A stretch of DNA of 64,000 nt from Datisca glomerata. Its lineage: Eukaryota > Streptophyta > Magnoliopsida > Cucurbitales > Datiscaceae. Under the pieces are notes generated by a model that was given only the letters and a program-made list of their open reading frames with translations, did not search any database and was not told the origin of the DNA. Positions 25,200-36,749 of the stretch are shown piece by piece; the first letter of the stretch is position 1, and each line of letters opens with the position of its first letter. Where the stretch lies: positions 2,155,023-2,219,022 of the forward strand of contig QANY01013250.1 in the NCBI GenBank assembly GCA_003255025.1, in the 5' to 3' direction. The position numbers and the translations under genes are program-made.

Positions 25200-25860
25200 A
25201 ATACAATCCAACTATAAAGCCAATAAAACAACGAAAAATGAGTTTTGCCCCAGAAAGGAATAAGACAATCAAAGAAGAAGTCGAGAAGCTCCTAGCACCG
25301 GGTTTCATTCGAGAAGTCGATTACCCGGAGTGGTTGGCCGATGTGGTAATGGTGCATAAGTAAAATGGCGAGTGGAGAATCTGTGGGCTTCACCGACTTG
25401 AATAAAGTCTTCCCCAAAGATGATTATCTGCTTCCGAGGATTTTAAATGGTCGATGAAACTTTAGGACACGAACTTCTCAGCTTCATGGACGCATACTCC
25501 AGATACAATCAGGTGAAAATGTTCCAACCTGATCAGGAAAAGGCTTCTTTCATTACTGAATATGGTATCTACTATTATAATGTTATGCCTTTTTGCTTGA
25601 AAAATGCATGAGCAACTTATCAAAGGCTTGTGAATAACATATTTCATGAACAAATCTGAAGAAATATGGAAGTATACGTAGATGACATGTTGGTCAAAAG
25701 CAAGGAATGTGGAGATCATATCCGAGATCTTGAAGAAGCTTTTTCCGTACTGAGCAGAAGTTTCATGAAGTTGAATCTGGAAAAATGCACGTTTGGGGTA
25801 TATGTGGGAAATTTCCTCAGACACATATGACGTAGCAGGGAATAAAAGTGAATCCAGACT
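25200..25860 (+). pseudogene. Reverse transcriptase remnant of Tat-type element
   Basis: The frame begins KQRKMSFAPERNKTIKEE and continues LLAPGFIREVDYPEWLADVV, typical of Ty3/gypsy RT. It then has a frameshift in the region normally reading as the conserved 'DLNKACPKD' block. SFMDAYSRYNQVKMFQPDQE follows, and the catalytic YVDD at 25675-25686. Internal stops at 25609 and 25657 show it is dead. Confidence 0.88.
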
Positions 25861-26039
25861 AAGTAAAAGCAATTGTGGAGATGAAATCTCTTAAAGAACC
25901 GAAAAAAATACATGGGTTGACGGGAAGACTAGTCGCCTTGAACATATTCATTTCAAGGTCTACATACAAGTGTAAACCATTCTTTGAAAAGTTAAGAAAG
26001 AACTCTATGAACGGATGGAATAAAGAATGTGAGGAAGCT

Positions 26040-26640
26040 CTCGACATGATTAAGGTGTATTTGACAACTCCCTTTCTGCTCTTAAAATCGGTACCCGGTG
26101 AACCACTCCTGCTCTACGTTGTCATTTTTGAAGTAGCTGTCAACGTCATACTCATCAAGGAGGAGGAAAGAAAGCAAAAACCCATGTATTTTATAAGCAA
26201 GAGTCTTGTGGCGACTGAGACAAGGTACAAACAGATGGAAAAGATAGTAGGGGTAGTTATATGTCGATGGTGCTTCAAACAACAAACGAGCGGTAGTAGG
26301 GGTAGTTGTGCAAACCCCATTTGGAGAAAATGCTGGAACATTCTATCTCCTTTGAGTTCAATGTATCGAACAATGAAGTGCAATATGAGGCACTAAGTGC
26401 GGGAATATCTTTACTTAGATGAATATGAGGTAACATATGTAAAAATATTCTGTGATTCTATGCTGATTATGAAACAAATCATTAAAGAATATGTGGCTAA
26501 AGAAAAAATAATAGTGAGCTATTTATGATGGGGAAAAGACCTACTAGGCACGTGAAAAAATACGAAATCCAACAGATCATAAGAACTGAAAATGGACATC
26601 CATACGCATTGGCAAACTTGGGATCGTCATTGTAATTCCT
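26040..26640 (+). pseudogene. Tandem RNase H domains (Ty3 RH plus archaeal-like RH)
   Basis: The first domain reads EPLLLYVVIFEVAVNVILIK and KPMYFISKSLVATETRY, the usual pol-linked RNase H, eroded at its acidic residues. About 26262 a second domain starts in another frame with DGASNNKRAVVGVVVQTPFG, then NNEVQYEALSAGISLL. This is the DGA-N / E-YEAL pattern of archaeal-type RNase H found as an extra copy in Tat elements. Both are interrupted by stops. VKKYEIQQIIRTENGHPYA near 26550 is the usual end of this second domain. Confidence 0.75.
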
Positions 26641-26713
26641 GTACAAGAGAAACATTCCTGTGGAATTTCTGGAAAAACCAAGTGTCTCGCTCTCGTGAAA
26701 CAACGTAGCTGAT

Positions 26714-27905
26714 GTGGAGGTTGAAAGGCAGTCAAGTTGGCAAGATGACATGATCCGTTATCTAGAGAGGGAAACACTTCCAAAAGAAAAACTCCTTGCG
26801 AAAAAAGTGCAGCAACAGAGCGTCAGGTACACTTTAATAAATGAACTACTGTATAGAAAAACTTTTACTTGTCCGTACTTAAAATGCTTAAAGGAAAAAA
26901 AGGCATGATATGATTTAGCTGAAATCCACGAAGGGATATGCGGTAACCATACTGGAGGAAGGTCGTTAGCCCATAAAGTCCTAAACGAAGGGTATTACTG
27001 GCCCGGGATGCACCAAGATGCTAAACAATATACGAAGAGCTATGAAAAGTGTCAGCGTTTCGCTCCAACCACTAAGATGGCTCCCCGTGAACTAAAAACA
27101 GTAACAAGTCTATGACATTTCATATAGTGGCCACTTGACATCGTCGGTCCGCTTCCAATGGCACTGGCCTAGAAACGCTTCTTGTTAGCAGCTACAAACT
27201 ACTTCACTAAATGGATCGAGGCCAAAGCTTTCGCGAGAATACGGGAAGAAGAAGTGAAAGGGTTCACGTGGAAGATCATAATATGCAGATCAGGATACTA
27301 AAGATACTTGTTTCAAACAACGGACTTCAGTTCACAGGAAAAATGGTAAAGACTTTTTGTTAAGAACTAAATATTACTAAGCGATTCTTTACTTCATACT
27401 ATCCATAGGGAAACGGGCAAGCATAAAGGTCAACCGAATCATACTTGACAATCTAAAGAAACATTTAGAGTCAATGAAAGCAAAATGGGTAGAAGAACTA
27501 CATGCAGTTTTATGGGCATGTAAACTACTCCTAGAGAAATAACAGGAGAAATGCCATTCGCTTTAGCATTTGGAGCAGCAATAGTGGCTCCTGTTGAAAT
27601 TGAGAGCCCCACTATAAGATCAGCAGTGGATGAACAATAAAATGAGGAACTCCTCAAAAGAAGCCTCGAACAACTAGAAGAACGAAAAGAAGCAGCCCTA
27701 ATCGGAATGGTCCATTACAACCAGAAAAGGAAGTCTTACTTTCAGAAAAGAATACGGAAATGGGAATTTCAGAAATGAGATATGGTCTTAAGAAAAGTCT
27801 TCCACACAGGAGGAAGACCAATGGGAAGGGCCATACATCATCAGTGGAGTAGGTGGACTTACCAAAACCGTGGAATGTAACTCATTTAAAGAAGTTCTTT
27901 ATTTA
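26714..27905 (+). pseudogene. Integrase remnant of Tat-type element
   Basis: The HHCC zinc finger is readable (IHEGICGNHTGGRSLAHKV then CQRFAPTTK, with the first Cys replaced). The core follows (WPLDIVGPLP, NYFTKWIEAKAFARI, VSNNGLQFTG with N for the second catalytic Asp, KKHLESMKAKW). The C-terminal block GPYIISGVGG lies near 27830. Frameshifts and stops are numerous. The pol frame ends about 27915, just before the repeat array. Confidence 0.82.
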
Positions 27906-28014
27906 ACGTTGTAAAACACATTATAGTGAATATTTTCCCATGGTTTTTTCCCGCAAGGTTTTCACATAAAAATTCTTGGTGTCAGCTCTCTCTCTTTTAT
28001 AACTGCAAATGAAA

Positions 28015-28300
28015 TAAAGGTGTAAGACTTTGGGAAGAGCCGTTCATAAGTTCTATTCTCAGAAGGAAGTAAGGGCGTAAGTCCTTGAGAGAGGTAGTTC
28101 ATAAGTCATATTCTAAAAAAGAACTAAGGGCGTAAGTCCTTGGGAGGATCAGTTCATAAAGTTCGATTCTAAAAAAGAACAAAAAGCGTAAGCCTTTGAG
28201 ATGGGCAGTTCATCAATTATATTCTCAAAAGTAACTAAGGATGTAAGTCCTTGAGAGAGTCAGTTCATAAGTCCTACTCTCAAAAGGAACCACGAAATGA
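28015..28300. repeat. About 55-bp tandem repeats, 4-5 copies, after pol
   Basis: Units of 55-57 bp follow each other, each containing aagggcgtaagtccttgaga and then agttcataagt. Copies are imperfect. The same family of repeat lies at the matching place in the second Tat-type element (63535-63780, opposite orientation). Confidence 0.82.
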
Positions 28301-28419
28301 GAAATGTCTTTTAGAACGGGTGAAAGGAGGAGATAGAAGAAAAACCAAAAAACTCTGAAACGGATCAAGGAACAAACTATGCAAAACATGAACATTGTGA
28401 AAGCGGATGATTCGAAGAA

Positions 28420-30493
28420 CTAAAGGATAGAAGCGGAATACGACCCCGACTTAAGTTGCTGTAAGTCCTCCAAAATGAACTTTGTTTTTATCTTTTGAAC
28501 AAACATAGTCCTTATTTGAACAAGCATAAAATTGTGCAAGTGTGAGTGAGCAAATTCAAATATCTTAAGTTGCAAAGTGTGTGCATGGAGCTTTGTTTGC
28601 TGGGCATCCTTGTAACCGGCATTGTAAGCCATCCCTCAGCCTTATCGAATAAGGCTTGGTACTGAGCTTCAATTTAGCTTTCCCGTTCTCCATCCTTGGC
28701 TATAACCGCCTCCGCAACCGACATTTTTTCCTCTACAAAAGTTAATTTCTCGCCGACGATGACACAAGCTTTCTCTGACTCACTCAAAAAGTCCTCGAGC
28801 TGTGACCGTTCTGCAGCGGCGGCATTCGCTTCCTCTATAAACCGTGTGATGACTCCCTGAAGTTCACCCTCGATCTTCTTTAAGGCATCCCACTCAACAA
28901 GAATATTATTGAGGATCTTGTTGCACTAATCCATCTTCTTCTTCTAGCCCGCCATCTCCCGCTCCATAGAGTAGAAGTATTCCTGAAGTCCATTTGTCGC
29001 GAACCCTAACCTAGAAAGAAAAAAAAATTTCTAAGTGTTAGGAAACAGAAGAAAATGAAAGAAAGAAATACGCCAAGGAAAAAGATTTACCTGCATCAAA
29101 CCATGACTAAGGCCGATAACCTGATCATTGACAGACATGGGACGGACAACGCCCGCATCTATGGCAGAATAGATCCCCTTCAAGACATTATGGGAAGAGC
29201 GGGGATAATTCAAGAAGCTAACCGAAGAAGGAACGGTAGATGCTTTAGTGTACCGCCTCCACTTCCACAAAGTAGGCTTTCTAGACCTCCCTTGGGAACT
29301 GATTGAGGATGAAAGAGCATACATCTGAGTAGTCAGGGGAGGAGGCAGAGACACATCTGCTCATACTGAAGCATCCTCGGTTGTGGGAGAATGAGGATCA
29401 ATAGGAGTAGGCGGGGGTAGAGTGTTGGTAGCAGGAACCGGAGATGGAGGCATGATAGGAGCATGGGCATCCTGCGACGTGTCGGGAGTTTCAATTTTCT
29501 GATGAACGTTCCACACGTCATCAAACTGACCCCCAAAGAGAGCTCCGTAAATGCCTCGACGTGTCTAATTCATCATAAAGATTATGAAATAACACGTCTT
29601 GTTCTTCTTCCTCTCGTTGTTCTTGTTCCTCTTGCTCAGAATCAACGGACATCGAGGGACTAGAAATTCCAATGGGATGGAAATGAGGAACAAGTATGGC
29701 CATTGGGTCCCAGAAGATGAAGAGGAAGGACCAGATGACTCCACTACGGGAATGGGGGCAGGGACATAAGCGACATTGATCTTCCTGCTTGGATCAAGGA
29801 GGTCACGCCAATCCCGTTCTCGACAGTCATAGGCCGCATATAACCATTTAGCGACGTCCTTGGCCCCGAAAAACCTCTTGTTCAAGTTCTTATCTACAAA
29901 ATTGAAAGAAAGAAGAAGGTCAGTATTAAAAAAAAGAACGCGGAAACGAAGCTCTGACTATTTACTGAAAGATCCCTAGGTTTTGGGGGACTATTCAGCG
30001 GCCATCACCGCCCCAGTTCCCGCCGATCAAAAGATTGTCATTCTCCCATCCTCCCTCTTGGATATCCGTAATCAAATCCCATCTCCTTTCACTAGGTCAA
30101 GGAGCCAAGTAGGAAGAAATGTCACGCTTCTTGATGATGTACGTGGCACAGAGTTCGTCAACGCCTAAATTAAGGTTTTGCCTCCTATTCAAAACCTCTA
30201 TCTCTAAAAGTACTTTATACGTACTATGAGTAAATTGGGATTGGGCAAGATTGAAAGTGTCAAAGAATTTCTGGAAAAAAGGGGAAAATGGAAGGTTTAA
30301 TCATAAAGCTATGTACATGGGGGCAAAAGTATCTTGCACAGAGGTTGATAGTCAAAAGATTTAGGCATCCATCCCCAAAGGCATAGATGACGTCCGGAGG
30401 GAATGCATCTTGGTAATGGTCCATGAAACAGTTGAACTCATCTTGGTTCCTAACTATGAGAACAGTAACCTTAAACTCTCCCTCGTCTTCCAT
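28420..30493 (-). pseudogene. Antisense three-exon gene of Tat-type element, copy 1
   Basis: Runs opposite to pol. Exon 1 is 30493-30009 (start MEDEGEFKVTVLIVRN; a frameshift near 30300; later EVLNRRQNLNLGVDEL). Exon 2 is 29893-29091 (RFFGAKDVAKWLYAAYDC, DWRDLLDPSRKINVAYVP, acidic then Pro-rich stretch, SISSQGRSRKPT). Exon 3 starts at 29010 and encodes a long coiled coil (KKIEGELQGVITRFIEE..., stops present). It ends with YNAGYKDAQQTK near 28600. Introns are 115 and 80 bp. The N-terminal half resembles the plant 'putative gypsy-type transposon' family (Transposase_28 type) by memory. Its role is unknown; a nuclear or chromatin-associated protein is conceivable but not shown. Broken by frameshifts. 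Confidence 0.7.
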
Positions 30494-31095
30494 GGTTAAC
30501 TGAAAAAATCCACTGGAAAATAAAATTACAGAGAAGAAGAGGAGAGTAAAAATGGCGAAGAAGAAACTTACATAAGGTAAGGTGAAAGTAGAGAAGGAAC
30601 AAAGAAGACGAGGACCTTATGTAGGCTGCAGAATTGAGGGTAAAATGTGGCTTATTCTAAAAAGGTGTGAGTGGAAAGGCGTGTCACGAGCGTTAAATGA
30701 TAATAAGCAAAATGATGGCGTAAGTCGTCATTTAAAACAAGTGAATAGGAAAATGACAATTGGCAAAGAAAAAAGAAATAAGAGGCGTGTCACACCAAAT
30801 AGTGGATTTAACGTACACGCCCTACGTCAGTAACTAAAAGCGGGAAGGTGAAATGACGGAAAGCAATGATAAAGCATCAATTTTTTAGGAAGGAGTCAGC
30901 CAAAGCAAGTGACATCACAAAAAAGGTACGCACTTCACACGTGTATGTTCAATTAACTAATGTATATTTTGTATATCATTAATCGCACAGGTTTCAAAAC
31001 ACGACTAAAGAGAGCAAGAATCCCGAATACTTAATTTCATAATTAAGGCGTATGTGAAACGATATCATTACACTTCAATAATTAAAATTTCATTA

Positions 31096-31113
31096 AATGT
31101 AATGAGGGGCAAA
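31096..31113 (+). promoter_or_regulatory. Polypurine tract of the Tat-type element
   Basis: aatgtaatgaggggcaaa lies directly before the LTR start TGAGCAG. The second element has the equivalent acaatggtagggcaaa before TGAACAG. Confidence 0.6.
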
Positions 31114-31584
31114 TGAGCAGACATAAAACACCCAACGTGCCACATATACGAGGGAGAACCAATCAAGAGAGAATGATGAGATCAACACCGTGACAGCGGT
31201 GTGTATGTGAAACGATATCATTACACTTCAGACGGCCATGATTAATTCAACAATTATAAGACAACACGACCAATGTGACAGTTAAGGGAAACAAGCGTGA
31301 TTTGAGACCACGCTCGGGGAAAAAATCTCACAAACATGGAAATGATCCCATTAACATGGTCATATTACCAAAAATATAGAGGACGTGTAGCTGTTTTTCA
31401 AGAAGATGGAGGGAATTTTCCTCCTTAGATTGATTCGCCAATGTCTTGTAAAAGCCTATAAATATAGGGTGAATAAAGAAGATCAATACAAACCTAGTAA
31501 ATTTTTACCAAGAGCATTATTTTTCTCTCTTCTTTCATATTATCGTCGTAATTTTTCTAACATAAGGGGAAAAAATCCTTTACA
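31114..31584 (+). mobile_element. 3' LTR of Tat-type element (471 bp)
   Basis: Starts tgagcagacataaaacac after the polypurine tract and ends aaaatcctttaca. The second element's LTR (479 bp) shares the start (TGAACAGGTAAAAAATATCC) and the end (GAAGAATTCATTTACA). A TATA box (cctataaatataggg, about 31455-31468) marks the promoter, about 120 bp before the end. Confidence 0.75.
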
Positions 31585-31955
31585 GTGGTTATCTTGTAGT
31601 CATATAGCATATACTTTTTACAGGCGACTTCAACATTCAGCTTATATGTTTTAGTTAGTCATGACCAAAAGATAACATTTTCCACCTTATCGCCGACATA
31701 TTAATTATTCTTCAGCCAATATGTCATACACGCACGAATTATAACCATCATGGCTGATGAGTAATATCTATCATCTTGCGGCTAACATCAACTTTTGGTT
31801 GATGTTCCAGACTCGTGACTAATATAATTTGACATATTCACGGTCAAAATGACTTGCTCAACTTCAACTGACTCTTACTCACCCACATGATCATAACTAA
31901 TGATTGAACTATGGTGGATCGGTTAAACTTTTAAGTCGTAGTTCACTTAGGAGGC

Positions 31956-32443
31956 TTCAACTGTTAGGAGTGTGTATGGTTCAGTTCGGTCAGTTAGTAA
32001 GGTACTTTTGTAATAGAACCAAATTCACCGGTTACCTAAAATATCAAACTGAACTGGTGTAATCAAAATAACCGAACCGAATGACACCAAAGTAATCAGT
32101 TCGGTTCGATTACTTGTAACTGGTTCGGCTATAATTATAAAAATTTAAAAAAATAGAAAAAATTATTAAATTAAAAATATCGACGATCTANTAATAATTA
32201 TGTCTAATTTGTGTCTAATTTATTAAGTTTTTAATAATTTATGTCTAATTTATATATGTATATTAAAAATGATTATAATCAGTTCGAACCGAGTACATGT
32301 TTACTATAAAATATAATCGAACCGAAAGTTCGGTTACTTAAATTAACCGAACTTATTACAATTACTATAGAAAAAGAGCCAACCAAACCGATTCGGCTCG
32401 GTTCGGTCGGTTAGTAAAAATTCTGCCCACCCCTATTCAACTG
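31956..32443. mobile_element. hAT-like MITE (472 bp) with 8-bp target duplication
   Basis: ttcaactg occurs at 31956-31963 and again at 32436-32443. The enclosed element has short inverted ends (ttaggagtgtg... and ...gcccaccccta). It is rich in cggttcggtt motifs, with a near-repeat of ggttcagttcggtcagttagtaa close to both ends in the same direction. No coding capacity. An 8-bp duplication and TAGGGGTG-like ends fit non-autonomous hAT elements. An unresolved base (N) sits at 32191. Confidence 0.78.
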
Positions 32444-33509
32444 AGTTAACTTGTTCATTCGCTTCAAATGCCATATTATGGCTAAAACACATGTTGGAAA
32501 CTATACTTCAAATTCCTTAGAGATTAGGGTTTTAGGTTGTTGTAAATATGATGTTGTAGTTAGGGTTTTTTTTGCCTTGCTTCAATATATGGTGAGTGGT
32601 GGTATCCCATGATGATGAGGCTTTGCTGTAAGAGATAGGGGGCAACCTTAGTTTGTGAGAGATAACTCTATCACAATAGGGGATATCCCATGATATTGAG
32701 AGGCATGAGACTTTGCTCGTGCTAAATACGACTTGCAAACTAATCAATTGCTCAAGTCTGACTAAGAGTAGTGATTTTTGTCTAAATTATTTATGATTTT
32801 CAATGTATAACTTGTATCTATTGAGTTTAGATTTAGATGTATATAGATTTGAGTTTGGTGGTCGAGTATATAATATTGATGATATAATAAGATATCCATA
32901 AATGTAGCCGAATAGGCCGAACCACGATAAAGATAGTGTTTTGCTATTGTTCTATCGACGCTACCATTACAACAACATGATGCATATATTTATGTAGGAT
33001 CAATATGATTCCTTTGAAGATTAAAGAAAAGTCTTTGACATAATATAATATGTAACAAATTAGGCCTCGTTTGATTCGCGCTATGCTCCCTTATAATCCT
33101 ATTATAATATTCTTGTAATTGAATTGTCATGTTTATTTAAAGTAATCCTTAAATAAGGTTGTAATTTATAATTTGCATGCAATCCTATTTTGCAATCTTA
33201 AATTGCAGTATAAAATGGAAGCAATCATAATTTACATTGTAATTGCAATTCTAATATCAAACAAAATTATTTTCCTACTATCATATGAAATAAAGTAAAA
33301 GCAATTTCTTTATCACACTTTCTCTCATTTTATTATTTTAATTAAAATTAATGTTAAAATTTCACATGAAAATAATTTTTTATTATGTCTCTTATTTTAT
33401 TTATTTACTTAAAATAATTTTTTAATTTATTCAGACATTATTAATTTATTTAAATATTAATTAAAATTCATGTTAAAATTTCACGTGAAAATAGTTTTTT
33501 ACATAAAAA
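32444..33509. other. Intergenic AT-rich DNA
   Basis: No gene recognised between the MITE and the Helitron. Confidence 0.45.
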
Positions 33510-34251
33510 TCTCTACTATATTAAATGGGGCTTAATGGAGTGAAATTTTTTATTTCTCCTTTTACCCTTTAAGCCCCATTAAATATAGTATAAAAATTAA
33601 TTTTTTATATTTAATTCATTTATAATTCTATTCAGTAATTATTCTTTTACTAATACTTATAAAATTTAGTATTTTTATATTATTATGTTATTAGGAATGT
33701 GAAAAATCACGTTTATGATTTTGAAGATCCTTATATCATAAATATTGTTTCAGTTAATGACAATGAGTTATTGTCTATTTGTAAATTTTTTTTGGTTGTT
33801 TAGTTTATTTTATTTTATAATACATGTAATAATTTTTAATGTCCATTATTCGTAGTAAAATAGTTTATCATATTCAATTATCTCTTCTCAAATAATTTAT
33901 TTTTATTTTATTTTCATCTTATCTTATAATATAGAATTGTTTGGATCATGCGTTTTTTAAAAAATTATTGTAAATAATTTATCATCCCAAGATGATGTAC
34001 AACTTATTTAAGTTTTCTTCTATTTATAGTAGTTTTATTATAAATATATCATTTTCAGATGATGTAAAACTTATTCAATTTTTTTATTTACAATAATCTA
34101 ATTGTAAATATGAAAAGATTATCATTTTCTTTTGTTTTAAATTTACAAGATTTTAAAAATTAATGTATTTATTTCAAAGTTAATGATAAATTTAAATATT
34201 ATTGTATAAATTTAAAATTATTCAAGTGTGAAGCACGTACTTTCCGACTAG
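33510..34251 (+). mobile_element. Non-autonomous Helitron (742 bp)
   Basis: The 5' end is A/TCTCTACTATATTAAATGG (TC start, preceded by A). The 3' end is a small hairpin (gtgtgaagcac), then ctttccgaCTAG followed by T. This is the Helitron pattern of insertion between A and T with a CTRR end and no target duplication. A 21-bp near-perfect inverted repeat (actatattaaatggggctta at 33514 and its partner ending 33590) sits just inside the 5' end. No RepHel coding sequence is present. Confidence 0.7.
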
Positions 34252-34685
34252 TATAACTAAAAAACATTTATATAACTCTTTATTATCTTTATAAATTTAT
34301 AACAAAAATTAACATATACAAAATATAACAACAAAAATTATCATGTCGTCATTTTCGTATGTAAATTTTCTTTGGATTCATCTCTTCAACCTAAAAAATA
34401 AATTTTGAAGGAAAACATAATCATTATGCAGTTAAAATTTCTTGCCGCATACCAATAAAGTAGGTGAGTGCAAGTGCTAAATGTGGACCACCAAATTATG
34501 TTTTCCTCTAGTTTTTTATTTATTATTTACTGCAAGTGCATGTCTTGTCTTGCTAATGCTAATATTACAGAAATTTTACAGCTTAGGAATTGGAAAATAT
34601 AAATACAAAAGAGATTGAGAAATGGATGTTGGATATTGATTGGGAGGAAAAAAAAAAACCAATCCAGCTTCAGAAGGAGAAGGCA
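34252..34685. other. Upstream region of PPD3
   Basis: Short upstream region of PPD3. Another in-frame ATG at 34590 exists, but the transit-peptide-like sequence starts cleanly at 34686. Confidence 0.4.
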
Positions 34686-35977
34686 ATGGCCTCAGTTTCT
34701 TCTCCGTTCTCTCTACCAACGTCAACTTGGTCTCCTGTTTCTCAGTTTCCATCATCTACCACCAGCAAAGGTCTTCACTCTACTCTTCATCTTGTTAATT
34801 AGCTTCAGATTATCTACTGCACGTACCTGATTCTAAGTTATAACTTAACGTTTAGGGTTCTTCCTTCTATTATTTCTTCAGCTATCTCAATCCGTACGAA
34901 CCACAATGTAATGTGTTGTTTGAACCATAAACACGATCCACAAACATGGTAATATCCTTATTATTACAACTGATTTTCCTCAATCAACTTTTCCCCTCTT
35001 CATTAGACCTTATTTTGGCCCAGTTTTAGTGCGCATGAAGAACATGGAGCTACAAGAAGGGAAGTTATAATAGGGATAGGGATTGGTGTAAGCACATTTT
35101 GTTTTCCGGGAGTTGTTTCTAATTCTAATGCCCTTGCAGCTGAGAATGGTATTCCTAACTTCATTCTCTTTACTCTCCTCTCTTTCGCAATGACTTGATT
35201 GTCACATGAATTTCTGTTTGAGACTGTTACTAATAGAAATTGACATTAGCTTGCTATACTGTTTAAGTTGAGCAACAGGATTTCCAGACTTATGCGGATG
35301 AAGTGAACAAGTTCAAATTATCGATTCCCCAAGGTGAACCCCTGTGCTTAATTTGCAAAAGAGCTTCTTCTTCTTCTTCTTCTTCTTCTTCTTCTTCTTC
35401 TTCTTCTTCTTCTTCTTCTTCTTCTTCTTGTATCTTTACGTTAGAGAAACAGAGTGTGTGAGTAGGTGTGAATAACAGAGCAGAGTAATATGATGATTTG
35501 GTTTGATATAGGGTGGGAAGTAGGAAATGGTGATCCAAATGGTTTCAAATCAATTACTGCTTTCTACCCGCAAGAGGTTTCCTCTTCTTCTAATGGTATA
35601 GCTTCCCTTTCCAACTTATTTATTCTGCTGTCTCTACTTCATTCTCATCTCTTCTTTTAGTTATTGATTGAATGGGGGGATGGATTTGTTTTAGTCAGTG
35701 TTGTGATAACTGGCCTTGGTGCTGATTTTACAAGAATGGAATCTTTCGGCAAAGTAGATGCTTTTGCCGATACTTTGGTAGGATGTTTTGTTTTTCTTTT
35801 CATGATTAATTTCTGATATTCAGCGAATCAGCTTAATAATAGTAATTAATGCATGGCCAATGCATATACTAATGCCATATATGTTCAATAACAGGTTAGT
35901 GGACTAGACAGGAGCTGGCAGAGGCCCCCAGGTGTAGCTGCGAAGCTCATTGATTGTAATGCCTCTAATGGTAACTC

Positions 35978-36036
<59 letters not shown>

Positions 36037-36749
36037 GCAAATTCGATGATATTGCAAAGAGGGATGGGATGTTCTGTCAGCTAGTTAGCCACAATACTTA
36101 TTTCCTCTACTCCTTTTCATGCTATTCTCAATTATGAACCTTTTCATCAACCCAAAAGTATCAATCGACAAGTATAATTCTGATGTTCTGTTCTGATCGT
36201 TTGATCAGGTTTTTATTATATCGAGTATACACTACAAAATCCTGGTGAGAGTCGCAAACATTTGTATTCAGCAATTGGGATGGCATCCAATGGATGGTAT
36301 AACAGATTGTATACGGTAACTGGGCAGGTGCATGTACATACAAGCAAAAAAGATCTTAAATTTAAAACCAAATAGTTTTTTTTTTAATTTATCTCTTACT
36401 TCAGTTTGTTCCAGTAAACGATTCATACTGACAAGTGGATATGTTTTTCTCTAGTTTATAGATGAAGAAGCAGAAAAGTACAGTTCCAAAATTGTGAAGG
36501 TAAAGTATAGACTTTCAGATGACTAATATTCGGGTCTATAATATCTCAATAGTGAGGGGTGAATTATTGTCCATCTTGATCTAAATAGGAGCAATTAATG
36601 GACGATCTAATTCAACTTCAGTTCTACTGCCTATTGGCTTTCATAAAGATAAAAATGGCGTTGTGTTCCTCTATTACCGAAGATATTGTGTTCATTAAAT
36701 TGACATACGCATGTAATTGTAGGCCGTCAAATCCTTCAGGTTTATTTGA
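34686..36749 (+). CDS. PPD3: PsbP domain-containing protein, thylakoid lumen
   Basis: Ten exons: 34686-34770, 34882-34948, 35024-35148, 35268-35333, 35512-35595, 35695-35777, 35895-35970, 36209-36327, 36455-36499, 36723-36749; all in frame; 258 residues. The N-terminus (MASVSSPFSLPTSTW) is a Ser/Thr-rich chloroplast transit peptide. RREVIIGIGIGVSTFCFPGV followed by NALAAEN is a twin-arginine-type lumen signal with an AxA cleavage site. The mature part is a PsbP fold: TYADEVNKFKLSIPQGWEVG, GFKSITAFYPQE, VVITGLGADFTRMESFGKVD, GFYYIEYTLQNPGE, WYNRLYTVTGQF, ending VKSFRFI. The pattern fits PPD3 of the PsbP-domain family, whose exact role is unsettled. The symbol is by resemblance. Intron 4 holds (ttc)n and intron 7 (ct)n microsatellites. 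Confidence 0.92.
35365..35429. repeat. (TTC)n microsatellite in PPD3 intron 4
   Basis: About 21 uninterrupted ttc units between exon 4 and exon 5. It does not touch the splice sites. Confidence 0.95.
35981..36033. repeat. (CT)n microsatellite in PPD3 intron 7
   Basis: A long ct run with one ttt interruption, 10 bp after the exon 7 donor. Confidence 0.95.

Larger units (their letters stand above)
24081..31584 (+). mobile_element. Decayed Ty3/gypsy element, Tat-type, with antisense gene
   Basis: Plus-strand pol remnants run in the order PR-RT-RH-second RH-INT. Next come a repeat array, a minus-strand gene, a polypurine tract (atgaggggcaaa, to 31113) and a 3' LTR. Many stops and frameshifts break every domain. 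The 5' LTR and N-terminal gag are absent; the left edge is the end of a copia LTR. The second, archaeal-like RNase H domain and the antisense gene between pol and the 3' LTR are recognised traits of the plant Tat lineage (Ogre/Retand relatives). Lineage placement rests on these traits and on remembered family motifs, not on a tree. Confidence 0.85.

Noticed and set aside
35290..35538. Minus-strand frame with a long poly-Glu run
   Set aside because: The Glu run is the reverse reading of the (ttc)n microsatellite in a PPD3 intron.
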